A DNA stretch of 64,000 nucleotides from JAAFIM01 sp964467315 (GTDB lineage: Bacteria > Bacteroidota > Bacteroidia > Chitinophagales > Saprospiraceae): assembly GCA_964467315.1 (NCBI GenBank), contig CAYXSA010000006.1, forward strand, positions 10,255-74,254. The letters are read 5' to 3'. Below the pieces are notes generated by a model that had not been told where the DNA came from, searched no databases, and saw nothing but the letters and a program-made list of their open reading frames with translations. Each line of letters opens with the position of its first letter. Position 1 is the stretch's first letter. Positions 41,303-50,159 of this stretch are shown piece after piece. The translations under genes were made by a program, and so were the position numbers.

Positions 41303-41321
41303 TTCACTTTTCACTTTTCGC
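41300..41321. repeat. 7-bp repeat (TTTTCAC type)
   Basis: Three TTTTCAC units follow the terminator; same unit as at 27391 and 27500. Confidence 0.6.
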
Positions 41322-41346
41322 TACGCGTTCACTACGTGGTCACTTT

Positions 41347-42147
41347 TTAGACTGTAGTTGGCTGCATTAGCTCACTGTAAAACCCTAAATAGTTGCTCGT
41401 TTCTAAGTCGCAGCCTTGAGCTACGATGGTAGAGCTGGGTAGATTGGGCGCGTCCTCCGCCGCAAGGTGCAAAATCAATCCGTCGGCATTGCTGGCTACC
41501 CCGCGAACTAAGTCCCAAACGCCTTCCGACTCGAAACCTAAACTGCCTTTAAGCTGGTTTTCTTCTGTTTTTTTCGCCCATTGCGCGCCAAACTCGGCGT
41601 TGCAAACAGCCGTGCTGTACAAGGAGCAAACCAATTTTGCATTCTGAAACACTGGCTCATTGCGGTACGAACTGCGCAAGTACGCAGGCAACAAAGACGA
41701 AAGCCAACCATGACAGTGCACCACATCAGGCGACCAGCCAAATTTTTTCACCGTCTCGATGATGCTTTTTGCAAAAAACACCATTCTATCCATACTGCCC
41801 GCATTCACCAAGCCCGCCTCGTCGCGGAACTGCTCGTAATGCTTGAAAAATTCGTCGTTGTCGAGAAAGTACACCTGCAAACGCGTACCCGGCAAAGAAG
41901 CAACCTTTATTATCAAAGGGCAATCGTCGTCATCAACCATGATATTCATACCCGATAGGCGCACGACCTCATGCAGCCTATGTCGGCGCTCATTCACGCA
42001 GCCCAAACGCGGCATCAAAATACGCACGTCTGCGCCTGATTCTTGCAGCGTTTTCGCCGTGAGAAATACCGTTTCTGCCATTTCCGTCGCCTCTGTGTAA
42101 GGGCTCATTTCCTGAGCTATCAGCAGCACTTTCTTTTTGTCAGCCAT
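41347..42147 (-). CDS. Short glycogen/starch synthase-like protein (GT5 N-terminal domain only)
   Basis: Protein of 266 residues matching only the N-terminal catalytic half of GT5 glycogen synthases: KKVLLIAQEMSPYTEATEMAE, DVRILMPRLGCVNERRHRLHEVVRLSG, DVVHCHGWLSSLLPAYLR. Full-length GlgA is about 480 residues and has a second GT-B half that is missing. This truncated form is a known Bacteroidota protein that often lies near DUF4270, though here DUF4270 is 28 kb away. Whether it is an enzyme is uncertain; it lacks the C-terminal ADP-glucose site. Confidence 0.8.
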   Translation of the reverse strand: MADKKKVLLIAQEMSPYTEATEMAETVFLTAKTLQESGADVRILMPRLGCVNERRHRLHEVVRLSGMNIMVDDDDCPLIIKVASLPGTRLQVYFLDNDEFFKHYEQFRDEAGLVNAGSMDRMVFFAKSIIETVKKFGWSPDVVHCHGWLSSLLPAYLRSSYRNEPVFQNAKLVCSLYSTAVCNAEFGAQWAKKTEENQLKGSLGFESEGVWDLVRGVASNADGLILHLAAEDAPNLPSSTIVAQGCDLETSNYLGFYSELMQPTTV

Positions 42148-42201
42148 ACTTTTTTTACGCGTAGTAAAATAAAAACATCGAAGATTGCCCCGATGCGGCT
42201 G

Positions 42202-42209
42202 CAAATATA
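42202..42209 (-). promoter_or_regulatory. -7 box of the glycogen synthase-like gene
   Basis: The minus strand reads TATATTTG, 55 bases from the ATG. Confidence 0.5.
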
Positions 42210-42271
42210 CGAATAAAAATTCATCTTTGCTGCATTTTTCCCAAATTTTGCCCGCATCGGTTTTAGGAGGT

Positions 42272-42389
42272 ATTTTTTTGGGCGTGCCCGCGCCGCTAAA
42301 AAGGCGGCGCGGTCGGGCTGTTCGGGGCGCAACTGTAGGGACAAGGCATGCCTTGTCCCTACAGCGCGCCCCTACCATCCCTCACGCAA
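42272..42389 (+). repeat. Interspersed modular repeat, copy 15 (forward)
   Basis: First hairpin CGCGCCGC/GCGGCGCG; cassette TAGGGACAAGGC/GCCTTGTCCCTA centred on GCATGC; end ATCCCTCACGCA. Confidence 0.85.
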
Positions 42390-42390
42390 T

Positions 42391-42429
42391 AAAAAATCCC
42401 CGCCCACGCCAAAGAGGCGGGGCGGGGCA
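42391..42429 (-). terminator. Intrinsic terminator of glnN
   Basis: On the minus strand CCCCGCC...GGCGGGG forms the stem and is followed by a T run. It directly abuts repeat copy 15. Confidence 0.75.
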
Positions 42430-42449
42430 TAGTCCCATAGAAAAAAGGC

Positions 42450-44630
42450 TTATCTGCTCACAAAAAGCTCCCGATACTTCGGCAAAGGCCAAAGCTCATC
42501 AGCTACCAAAATCTCCAGCCCATCGACCGCATCGCGCAAAGCCTGCATCAGGGGCTTTATCTCCGTGCAGTAAGCCTGCGCCTTCGCACGCGAATCAAAA
42601 TCCGCTACCGCATTCCGTACCTCGCTAAGTGCTTTCGTATGCTCGTAGATGGCTTGTATCTGCTCGCTCAAAGCAGCGATTTGCCGCAGTTGCCCCGCGT
42701 AATGGCTTTTGTCGAAACCCAACTGTTGTAGCTGCTGCACATTATCGCTCAATTGAGTCTGATAATTTACCGCCGCAGGCAAGATAAGCGCAAAGGCGAT
42801 TTCCGCCAGCGTACGCGACTCTATCTCCAGCTCCAAACTATAGCTTTCCAAACGCACTTCGTGGTGCGCGTGCAATTCCTCCTTCGACAATACGCCCGAC
42901 TCCTCAAACAAGTCCTGCGCCCAGTCGCTCAAATACGCATCTAAAGCCGCAGGCGTATCGGGCAGATTGCTCAATCCGCGTGCAGCGGCTTCCTCTCGCC
43001 AAGCATCGCTGTAGCCGTCGCCCTCGAAACGTATGTTTTTCGACTCCGTAATATAGCGCTTCAGTATACTTAAGATAGCTTGGTCTTGTGTAGAGCCCGC
43101 AGCAGTAAGCTGCGCTATCTCGGCGCAAAGGTCTTTGAGCTGCTTGCCAACCATCATATTGAGCACCGTCATCGGAGCGGCGCAGTTGGCAGAAGAGCCG
43201 ACCATGCGCACCTCAAATTTATTGCCCGTGAAGGCAAAGGGCGAAGTGCGATTGCGGTCGGTATTGTCCAATTCGAGATTGGGTATGGTATCCAATAAGT
43301 TCAAAATCTGCTGTACACCCGCGTCTGTAGTGGTGCCCGCCTCCAGCGCATTGAGTACCTTCGTGAGCGCATCGCCTACGAAAACCGAAACTATAGCGGG
43401 CGGTGCTTCATTCGCGCCCAAACGATGGTCGTTGGAAGCGGTGGCGATGGTAGCCCGCAGCAAATCGGCATATCTGTGCACCGCCTTCACCGTGCTAATA
43501 AAAAAGGTCAAAAACTGCAAATTCTTACCAGGGTTTTTACCAGGAGAAAGCAGATTTTTGCCCGTATTCGTTGCCATCGACCAGTTGTTGTGCTTGCCCG
43601 AACCGTTTACGCCTGCAAAGGGCTTTTCGTGCAGCAAAACGCGGAAATGATGCCGACGCGCTATTCTATCCATCAAATCCATCAAAAGTTGATTGTGGTC
43701 GACGGCGATATTGAGCGTTTCGTAAATCGGCGCAAGCTCGTATTGATTGGGCGCAACTTCGTTGTGGCGGGTACGCACGGGTATCCCTAAGCGATGGGAT
43801 TCTATCTCCAGCTCCCGCATAAAGGCGTATACGCGGGGCGGTATCGTGCCGAAATAGTGGTCTTCGAGCTGCTGCCCTTTGGCGGCTTTTTTGCCGACCA
43901 GCGTGCGACCCGTTAGCGCCAAGTCTACCCGCGCCTCAAACAGCGCCTCATCGAGCAAAAAATACTCCTGCTCCCAGCCTAAGGTAACCTCTACGCGATT
44001 TACGGCAGGGTCAAACAGTTGGCAGACGCGCACGGCGTATTCTTGCAAGAATTTTTGCGACTTTAGTAGGGGCAATTTATAGTCGAGCGAGTGCCCACCA
44101 TAGGTAACAAATATCGTAGGCACGCAGAGCGTGCGCGCCGCATCGACTTCGATAATAAAAGCAGGCGAGGTCGGATCCCAAGCCGTATAACCGCGCGCCT
44201 CGAAGGTCGTGCGCAAGCCGCCTCCAGGGAAGGAAGAACCATCGGGCTCTTGTTGTACAAGCGCAGCGCCAGAAAACTCTTCTATGGCTTTGCCCGTATG
44301 GTCGAGCGTAAAAAAGGAATCATGCTTTTCGGCAGTGCGACCCGTGAGCGGCTGAAACCAATGCGCGTAATGCGTTACGCCCTGTGCTTGTGCCCATTTG
44401 CGCATAGCATCGGCGACGAGCTCAGCAAGCTGTCGAGAAAGCGGCTGCTGTGCCTGCAATAAGGCTTGCAATTGGTCGTAAATGGCAGCAGGCAAATACT
44501 CGCGCATGACTGCATCGCCAAAAACACGAGAGCCGAAAAATGCCGTCGTAGGCATTTCGGGCACTTGTACCGCTATGCGCGCCCGCGAAGAAGCCGCACG
44601 CAAAGCATCAAAACGAGAAGACCTAAGCAT
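42450..44630 (-). CDS. glnN: Glutamine synthetase type III
   Basis: It makes glutamine from glutamate, ammonia and ATP. The 726 residues and domain order identify the GSIII (GlnN) family of Bacteroidota and cyanobacteria: PTTAFFGSRVFGD near the N-terminus, GWEQEYFLLDE (metal-binding Glu), RHNEVAPNQYELAP, the ATP-site segment GVNGSGKHNNWS, and TGNKFEVRMVGSSANCA. The dodecameric type III enzyme is assembled differently from GlnA. Seven-base repeats lie 6 bases upstream of the ATG. Confidence 0.96.
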   Translation of the reverse strand: MLRSSRFDALRAASSRARIAVQVPEMPTTAFFGSRVFGDAVMREYLPAAIYDQLQALLQAQQPLSRQLAELVADAMRKWAQAQGVTHYAHWFQPLTGRTAEKHDSFFTLDHTGKAIEEFSGAALVQQEPDGSSFPGGGLRTTFEARGYTAWDPTSPAFIIEVDAARTLCVPTIFVTYGGHSLDYKLPLLKSQKFLQEYAVRVCQLFDPAVNRVEVTLGWEQEYFLLDEALFEARVDLALTGRTLVGKKAAKGQQLEDHYFGTIPPRVYAFMRELEIESHRLGIPVRTRHNEVAPNQYELAPIYETLNIAVDHNQLLMDLMDRIARRHHFRVLLHEKPFAGVNGSGKHNNWSMATNTGKNLLSPGKNPGKNLQFLTFFISTVKAVHRYADLLRATIATASNDHRLGANEAPPAIVSVFVGDALTKVLNALEAGTTTDAGVQQILNLLDTIPNLELDNTDRNRTSPFAFTGNKFEVRMVGSSANCAAPMTVLNMMVGKQLKDLCAEIAQLTAAGSTQDQAILSILKRYITESKNIRFEGDGYSDAWREEAAARGLSNLPDTPAALDAYLSDWAQDLFEESGVLSKEELHAHHEVRLESYSLELEIESRTLAEIAFALILPAAVNYQTQLSDNVQQLQQLGFDKSHYAGQLRQIAALSEQIQAIYEHTKALSEVRNAVADFDSRAKAQAYCTEIKPLMQALRDAVDGLEILVADELWPLPKYRELFVSR

Positions 44631-44635
44631 GATGA

Positions 44636-44667
44636 GAGTTACGAATTACGAGTTACGAGTTACGAGG
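44636..44667. repeat. 7-bp tandem repeat at the glnN start
   Basis: Units TTACGA(A/G) repeat four times within the glnN leader, between its -7 box and the ATG. Confidence 0.7.
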
Positions 44668-44710
44668 GGCGTAAAATCGTGTTATTGATGGAGGGAACTG
44701 ATTTCGGGGG

Positions 44711-44718
44711 CAAAAGTA
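44711..44718 (-). promoter_or_regulatory. -7 box of glnN
   Basis: The minus strand reads TACTTTTG, 81 bases from the ATG; the leader thus includes the 7-bp repeat. Confidence 0.5.
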
Positions 44719-44770
44719 GAGAAAAAACTTCTTACTCCGCGATGCCAAGCTATGCTTTAATATATTGAAT

Positions 44771-44798
44771 GCGCGCCGCGCCCTTTGCGCGGCGCGCG
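44771..44798. other. GC-rich hairpin beside repeat copy 16
   Basis: Stem GCGCGCCGCGC / GCGCGGCGCGC with loop CCTTT; the same arrangement as the hairpin at 27231. Confidence 0.65.
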
Positions 44799-44812
44799 CC
44801 ATATTTTTGCGT

Positions 44813-44917
44813 GAGGGATAGAAGGGGCGCTGTAGGGACAAGGCATGCCTTGTCCCTACAGTTGCGCCCCACATAGCCCGACCGCGCCGCCTTTTTAGCG
44901 GCGCGGGCACGCCCAAA
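44813..44917 (-). repeat. Interspersed modular repeat, copy 16 (reverse)
   Basis: GCGTGAGGGATAG end; the cassette is identical to that of copy 15 (TAGGGACAAGGC arms); first hairpin CCGCGCCGC/GCGGCGCGG; GGGCACGCC end. Confidence 0.85.
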
Positions 44918-44946
44918 GAATTACGAATTACGAATTACGAATTACG
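44918..44946. repeat. 7-bp tandem repeat (ATTACGA)
   Basis: Four exact ATTACGA units directly adjoin repeat copy 16. Confidence 0.8.
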
Positions 44947-45032
44947 TGCATGGCAAGCATAGCGAGCCATCAATTACGATTGTGCTTTGCATATATTTTT
45001 GAGTGCAAACGTCTTATGCGCAAAATTTGTCA

Positions 45033-45056
45033 ATCGTCATTCGTCATTCGTCATTA
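45033..45056. repeat. 7-bp tandem repeat (CGTCATT) beside a promoter
   Basis: Three CGTCATT units end where the -7 box TATCTTTG begins, so the tract fills the spacer of that promoter. Confidence 0.75.
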
Positions 45057-45062
45057 TCTTTG
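45055..45062 (+). promoter_or_regulatory. -7 box of the carbonic anhydrase gene
   Basis: TATCTTTG, 29 bases before the ATG. TTTG at 45026-45029 is a possible -33 box, but the 25-base gap, made largely of 7-bp repeats, is longer than usual. Confidence 0.6.
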
Positions 45063-45090
45063 TGTTTCACCTATTCAACACTTTTTTACG

Positions 45091-45870
45091 ATGAAAAAAC
45101 TCCTTTTTTGTGCTGCTACTGCTGCGCTACTGCTACAAATGAGCGCTTGCAAAAGCGATAAAATCGAATGCCTAACAGACCCGCAGGGCGAAAAGTATTT
45201 CGATTGGGGCTACAGTTATACGAATGGACCCGAACTTTGGGGGCAATGCTACGAGGACTGCAATGGCAAAAAGCAGTCGCCCATCAACATCGAAACCAGC
45301 AAAGCGGAAAGCGATGCCGCGCTAACGGCGCTGCAACTTGACTACCAGCCCACGCCCCTGCACGTACTCAATAATGGGCACGCCATAGAATTGGAGTACG
45401 AAGAGGGCAGCACCCTGCAACTCGATGGCGCAAGCTACGAGCTAAAACAGGCGCATTTTCATGCGGGGAGCGAGCACAGCATCAACGACGAATTTGCAGA
45501 ATCCGAGATACACCTCGTGCACAAAACCGCCGCAGGCGACTTTGCCGTTATCGGCGTAATGATAGAGGAAGGCGCAGAAAATGCGTTTTTTGCCCAATTT
45601 TTCGACAATCTCCCCATGATAGAAGGGCAGCACTACGAAAACATGGACGCAAGCCTCAATATACTCGATATGCTGCCCGCCAATCGCGCTTATTACACTT
45701 ACGAGGGCTCGCTAACGACCCCCAGATGTACGGAAGGCGTAAAATGGATTGTTTTGCAAGAGCCTATCACGGCTTCAGCCCAGCAAATCGAGCTGCTGCA
45801 CGCCATTTTGCACGTTACGCATCGCCCTGTGCAGAAACTCAACCGCCGCACAGTGCGCAAATTTGATTAA
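45091..45870 (+). CDS. Alpha-class carbonic anhydrase, lipoprotein
   Basis: It hydrates CO2 to bicarbonate. The 259-residue product has a lipobox (LQMSAC, Cys20), so it is exported and lipid-anchored. Alpha-class marks: QSPINI near residue 70, zinc histidines in AHFHAGSEH and EIHLVH, and GSLTTPRC near the C-terminus (usually TTPPC). A pair of Cys residues near 50-60 and the one in TTPRC could form the usual disulphide. The longer open frame (from 44950) covers repeat and promoter DNA. Confidence 0.93.
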   Translation: MKKLLFCAATAALLLQMSACKSDKIECLTDPQGEKYFDWGYSYTNGPELWGQCYEDCNGKKQSPINIETSKAESDAALTALQLDYQPTPLHVLNNGHAIELEYEEGSTLQLDGASYELKQAHFHAGSEHSINDEFAESEIHLVHKTAAGDFAVIGVMIEEGAENAFFAQFFDNLPMIEGQHYENMDASLNILDMLPANRAYYTYEGSLTTPRCTEGVKWIVLQEPITASAQQIELLHAILHVTHRPVQKLNRRTVRKFD

Positions 45871-45907
45871 GCAACTGTAAAAATTAGGTGTTTTTTGTGC
45901 TGGGTAA

Positions 45908-45927
45908 GGGCGAATAATTATTCGCCC
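45908..45927. repeat. Stand-alone palindromic cassette between convergent genes
   Basis: Perfect GGGCGAATAA/TTATTCGCCC palindrome between the carbonic anhydrase and vWA gene ends. Confidence 0.65.
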
Positions 45928-45962
45928 CTACGCTGCACGGCAATTTTTGTTTTATCCTACGC

Positions 45963-47234
45963 CTACATCTTGCGCTTGGAACGCATATAATTGTCGGATT
46001 TGGACATTTTTTGCGATACCTGAAACTCCTCGCGCTCCATGCTTGCCATATCGGGCAGGCGCAGCAAATAAGCCTGCATATCGGCGAGTTGCTTGGCGAG
46101 TTGCTCCGATGAGGGGAACATTTCCACGTAGGCTTTTAGGTAGCCGATGGCGTGCTCGAGCTGCGTTTTTGCCTTGTCGAATTGGCGTTGGTCGCTCAAT
46201 AGCATCGCCGCCTGAAAGAGGTCGTTCGATACGAAAAAGACCGCATTTTCTACCGCATCGCGCTGTATGCCCGACTGATAAACGCTTTGGCTGCCCGTAG
46301 GCAGCAGCGACAAATGTACGTTTTCCGTTACCTTGCCCAAAGTCTCTACTACATCGTCGTAGCTAAATTGCACCTTAAAATCTATGGCATAATCGAAGGG
46401 TTTAGCTACTTTGAAGCGGATAACTATAGCCTTTTCTTCTTCGGAAAATACGTCATTGAAATTCACCCGCACTTTACCCGCCTCTTGCTGCGCCAAGTAG
46501 CCATAAATTTTATCAAATTGCAGATGCTGCGCCGCATAATCGAGCTGCAAGATGGTATTTTGCGCCACGACGGAGAGCAAACCCGATAGTTCGCGGGCGA
46601 AAATGTTGGGTATCTGTTCGGGCGTTTCTATAAAATAGTAGTTCGCGCCGCCATGCTCGGCGAGTTGGGTCATCAATTCTTCGTTGAAATCTGCGCCCAC
46701 GCCAAAGCTGGAAAGACCGATGCGGTTTTCTCTAAATTGTTTGCGCGCGATGTCTTGCAGTTGTGCGGGTTCGGTGATGCCTGCGTTGGCAAGCCCATCG
46801 GAAAGCAGCAAAATGCGATTTACGAAACCTTCTTTTTGGGTACTGCGCACTTGGTTGTAGCCTTCCAGCATACCGCCGCTAAGGTTGGTTGTGTTTCGCG
46901 CAAAAATCTGCGCTACCTTCGCGTGCAGCGCCTGTTTATCGGTAACACGGGCAGAAGGGCTAACGACCTCAACTACATCGTCGTACTGCACAATCGATAA
47001 ATAATCGCTCGAATTTAGATTCTGTATAACGAAATCAACGGCTTGTTTGACGTATTTTAACTTGTCGCCCTGCATAGAGCCGCTGCGGTCTATCACGAGC
47101 GAGATATTGAGCGGGGCGCGCTCACCTTTGGGCACAAATTTGGCGGCTTTCAGCTCTGCGAAAAAAAAGATTTCCTGCTTGCCTTGCAAAAAATAGGCAT
47201 TGTCTAAGCGCGCATTTAGTTGGAGTGGTTTCAT
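45963..47234 (-). CDS. vWA-domain protein
   Basis: Protein of about 423 residues with a von Willebrand A domain near residues 43-230. The metal-ion site (MIDAS) DRSGSM starts at Asp49, with the following Thr (NTTNLSGG) and Asp (LLSDGLANAG) also present. The C-terminal half has beta segments and a helical part (MLLSDQRQFDKAKTQLEHAI) as in Bacteroidota 'VWA domain' proteins of the batA-like group. No signal peptide is visible with the ATG at 47234; the frame upstream runs through repeat copy 17. Role unknown, probably protein binding. Confidence 0.82.
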   Translation of the reverse strand: MKPLQLNARLDNAYFLQGKQEIFFFAELKAAKFVPKGERAPLNISLVIDRSGSMQGDKLKYVKQAVDFVIQNLNSSDYLSIVQYDDVVEVVSPSARVTDKQALHAKVAQIFARNTTNLSGGMLEGYNQVRSTQKEGFVNRILLLSDGLANAGITEPAQLQDIARKQFRENRIGLSSFGVGADFNEELMTQLAEHGGANYYFIETPEQIPNIFARELSGLLSVVAQNTILQLDYAAQHLQFDKIYGYLAQQEAGKVRVNFNDVFSEEEKAIVIRFKVAKPFDYAIDFKVQFSYDDVVETLGKVTENVHLSLLPTGSQSVYQSGIQRDAVENAVFFVSNDLFQAAMLLSDQRQFDKAKTQLEHAIGYLKAYVEMFPSSEQLAKQLADMQAYLLRLPDMASMEREEFQVSQKMSKSDNYMRSKRKM

Positions 47235-47329
47235 CGTCTGGGCTATTTTGTGGTTGGATAAAAAGAAGATAAACCGCAAAAGGGAGCTAAAAAGTTCCCT
47301 GAAAATAAAATTTTTCGTTGTTTTTTTGA

Positions 47330-47428
47330 TTTTTGGGCGTGCCCGCAGCCCCAAAAAGGGGGCTGCGGTCGGGCTATTCATTGCGAGCCGTAGCATGCTA
47401 CGGCTCTACATTTCTATCCCTCACGCAA
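47330..47428 (+). repeat. Interspersed modular repeat, copy 17 (forward)
   Basis: First hairpin CGCAGCCCC/GGGGCTGCG with an AAAAA loop; cassette identical to that of copy 14 (GAGCCGTA arms); end CTATCCCTCACGCA. It occupies most of the 358-bp gap between the divergent vWA and AraC-type genes; nothing else is recognised there. Confidence 0.85.
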
Positions 47429-47592
47429 AACCAACCCTTGCCGCAAAAAACGAACCCTATCTTAAAAAAAAAGCGGCGCAAAAAACAAATCTATTCGCAA
47501 AATGGCATATATTAACACTCTTGCCTCACCCAAAAAATACGACTGTCGTGTTAGCAATCCCAGCAGTAAAAGCAAAAATTTTCATAAAATAT

Positions 47593-48132
47593 ATGGTCAG
47601 CCTACGCTGCAAATTGCTAGTCATGGAGGAGCTAAAAAAACTGAATATACAATACGCCGTAGTCGATTTGGGCGTGGTGGAAATGCTCGAAGAAATTAGC
47701 CAAGAGCAGCGCGAAAAATTGCGCAAAAACCTGATACAATCGGGCTTAGAGCTACTCGACGACAAACGCAGCATCTTGATAGAGCGCATACAAAACGCCG
47801 TAATAGAGATGATACATTTTTCTGCCGAGCTGCCAAAAGTAAACTATTCGGTCTATATCGGTGAAAAATTGGGCTTAGACTATAGCTACCTTTCGAGCAT
47901 ATTCGCAGAAGTAAAAGGCATGACCCTGCAAAATTATATCATCTTACACAAGATAGAAAAGGTCAAAGAGCTGCTATTTTACAAGGAGCTGAATTTGACG
48001 GAAATATCCTACCTGCTACAGTATAGCAGCGTGGCGCATCTCTCCAATCAATTCAAAAAAATCACAGGGCTCACGCCTTCCTTCTACAAAAAGATGCGGC
48101 AAAACAGACAGCTCAACCTCGAAAATATATAA
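47593..48132 (+). CDS. AraC-family transcriptional regulator (HTH domain)
   Basis: DNA-binding protein of 179 residues. The C-terminal ~100 residues form the double-helix-turn-helix of the AraC family: LSSIFAEVKGMTLQNYII, LNLTEISYLLQYSSVAHLSNQFKK and GLTPSFYKK. The N-terminus (MVSLRCKLLVMEELKKLNI) matches a short Bacteroidota subfamily without an effector-binding cupin. It lies directly upstream of the ice-binding-like gene (122 bp) on the same strand and may control it; this is inference. Confidence 0.85.
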   Translation: MVSLRCKLLVMEELKKLNIQYAVVDLGVVEMLEEISQEQREKLRKNLIQSGLELLDDKRSILIERIQNAVIEMIHFSAELPKVNYSVYIGEKLGLDYSYLSSIFAEVKGMTLQNYIILHKIEKVKELLFYKELNLTEISYLLQYSSVAHLSNQFKKITGLTPSFYKKMRQNRQLNLENI

Positions 48133-48209
48133 TTAATTCTATTTTGATAATCAAGGATATATGTAACTTTATTCCTAATTTCTGTAATGTTTTTGGTAGT
48201 TTAGAGACC

Positions 48210-48217
48210 TACCTTTG
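48210..48217 (+). promoter_or_regulatory. -7 box of the ice-binding-like gene
   Basis: TACCTTTG, 37 bases before the ATG. A possible TTTG lies at 48192-48195, but with a short 14-base gap, as may occur at activator-dependent promoters. Confidence 0.5.
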
Positions 48218-48253
48218 TTGTGTGGAAATTCTTCCTCCGTTTATCATTACAAC

Positions 48254-49876
48254 ATGAAAAAAACATTACCCTATCTATTGCTGTCGGCGATTTTACTCGC
48301 TATGCCCGCCACTAATTTTGCTCAAGCGCCCAATCTCGGCACGGTTGCCAATTTTGTTTTATTCTCTGCCGACGGCGCTGTAAGCAATTCGGGCATCTCG
48401 CAGCTCACGGGGCAGGTAGGCACCAACAACGGCTCCAGCACTGCTTTTGGCAACGTAAACGGCGCTATGCAAGACGGCAACGCCGCCAGCGCAGCGGCTT
48501 CTGCCGACTTACTCTTAGCCTATGGCGAACTCGACAGCCGCACGCCGACCTCCTTCCCCGCGCCCTTGCTTGGCAACGGACAAACCCTCAACGCAGGCGT
48601 ACACTCCATCACCGCCGCCGCTACCCTCAATCTCAACCTGACCTTAGACGCACAAGGCGACCCCAACGCGGTCTTTATCTTCCAAATCGAAGCCCCCCTT
48701 TCTACCAATGCCAATTCCAAAATCATACTCGCAGGCGGCGCATTAGCCTGCAACGTATTCTGGAAGGTAGAAGGCTTAGTTAGCATGGCTTCGGGTACTT
48801 CCATGAAAGGCACCATCATCGCCAACAATGCCGCTATAGAGATGAGCACAAACGACACCCTCGAAGGCAGAGCCCTCTCCACCGCTGGCGCGATAACCAT
48901 CGACGGCATCTTAGCCTATACGCCCATCGGCTGCGGAAGCCCCCAACTTAGCGGAGCTGCCGCCCCCGCACTCGGCGCAGTCGCCTGCTACGGCATCTTT
49001 TCCTCCAATGGCGCAGTTAGCAACGCAGGCATCACCACCGTTACGGGCGATGTAGGCACCAATGTCGGCTTGACCACAGGCTTCGACCCCCTGCTCGTCG
49101 ATGGCACCGTGCACGCCATTCCCGATGGCTCCACTGCCCAAGCCGCCGCCGATTTGCTCACAGCCTACACCTACCTCAATGGGCTTACTTACGACATTGA
49201 GCTGCTATACCCCGCCCAATTTGGCAATAACCTCGTACTCACCCCGCACGTATATCTGATGAATGGCGCGGTTACCTTCACCGATACGCTTTTCCTCAAT
49301 GCACAAGGCAATGCCGACGCTGTTTTTGTCCTCCAAATCAACGGCGCAGTCTCCACCAGCACCTATGCCGTCGTCAGCCTCCAAAATGGCGCTCAAGCCA
49401 AAAACGTCTACTGGAAAATAGAAGGCGCACTCACCATCAACAATTATTCTACCTTCTGCGGCACGATAATTTGCAACAACGGCGCTTTGGGCGCAATCAA
49501 TACGGGAGTCGTCCTCAACGGCAGAGCCCTTACCACCAACGGCGCGCTAAGCAGCACCGCCATCGACGTAAATGCCGAGCTAATCCCCAATAGCTGCCTG
49601 ACTATCAGCACCGAAACGCTCGAAGCGCAAAGCCCCAATGCCAGCATTTTCCCCAATCCCGCGCAGCATTTTATTACCCTACAGATGCACGCGACGCAGA
49701 TAGAAAGCTCCGAATTTACCCTCTTCAACTCGGCAGGCATAGAGATTTTACGCCGCCCCATCAGCGCCGAAAGCACCAGGATTGAGCTGCCCGCCCTGTC
49801 TTCTGGCTTCTTTTTTTACAAGCTCAGCAACGGCGGCAAGACCCTCCAAACAGGCAAATTGGTCGTACAACAGTAA
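48254..49876 (+). CDS. Secreted protein with two DUF3494 (ice-binding-like) domains and T9SS tail
   Basis: Secreted protein of 540 residues. After a signal peptide (cleaved near NFAQ) come two similar DUF3494 beta-solenoid domains, about 27-235 (NLGTVANFVLFSADGAVSNSG...) and 245-440 (ALGAVACYGIFSSNGAVSNAG...), each with the GxVGTN element. Single DUF3494 domains bind ice or act as adhesins; the tandem form is less common. The last ~75 residues (NASIFPNPAQ... to KLVVQQ) form a type A T9SS sorting domain for secretion to the cell surface. Followed by a strong terminator. Confidence 0.85.
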   Translation: MKKTLPYLLLSAILLAMPATNFAQAPNLGTVANFVLFSADGAVSNSGISQLTGQVGTNNGSSTAFGNVNGAMQDGNAASAAASADLLLAYGELDSRTPTSFPAPLLGNGQTLNAGVHSITAAATLNLNLTLDAQGDPNAVFIFQIEAPLSTNANSKIILAGGALACNVFWKVEGLVSMASGTSMKGTIIANNAAIEMSTNDTLEGRALSTAGAITIDGILAYTPIGCGSPQLSGAAAPALGAVACYGIFSSNGAVSNAGITTVTGDVGTNVGLTTGFDPLLVDGTVHAIPDGSTAQAAADLLTAYTYLNGLTYDIELLYPAQFGNNLVLTPHVYLMNGAVTFTDTLFLNAQGNADAVFVLQINGAVSTSTYAVVSLQNGAQAKNVYWKIEGALTINNYSTFCGTIICNNGALGAINTGVVLNGRALTTNGALSSTAIDVNAELIPNSCLTISTETLEAQSPNASIFPNPAQHFITLQMHATQIESSEFTLFNSAGIEILRRPISAESTRIELPALSSGFFFYKLSNGGKTLQTGKLVVQQ

Positions 49877-49892
49877 ATTTTAGCCCATAAAG

Positions 49893-49931
49893 AAAAGCCC
49901 CGAACAATCACGCGTTGTTGGGGGCTTTTTT
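49893..49931 (+). terminator. Intrinsic terminator after the ice-binding-like gene
   Basis: Stem AAAAGCCCCgAACAA / TTGTTgGGGGCTTTT with T run; the left A run makes it bidirectional. Repeat copy 18 begins at the T run. Confidence 0.82.
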
Positions 49932-50066
49932 GTTTTTGGGCGTGCCGCTGCGCCAAAAAGGGCACAGCGTCGGGCTATTCGGGGCGCATCACCATCGCCC
50001 CATAGGGCGAATGTTGATTCGCCCCATAGGGCGAATGTTGATTCGCCCCTACTATCCCTCACGCAA
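49932..50066 (+). repeat. Interspersed modular repeat, copy 18 (forward, tandem cassette)
   Basis: First hairpin CGCTGCGCC/GGCACAGCG (one mismatch); the cassette GGGCGAATGTTGATTCGCCC occurs about twice in tandem; end CTATCCCTCACGCA. Confidence 0.82.
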
Positions 50067-50101
50067 AAAAAAATCCCCGCGCCCAAAGGGGGCGCGGGGC
50101 G
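50067..50101 (-). terminator. Minus-strand terminator
   Basis: CCCCGCGCCC / GGGCGCGGGG with a T run on the minus strand, abutting copy 18. The same type of unit lies at 42391 and 58164. Confidence 0.7.
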
Positions 50102-50159
50102 TTAATGCAAAGCAAGAGGCGTTAGTACGAAATTCCTAAGCACAAGGCATTAGTACAAA

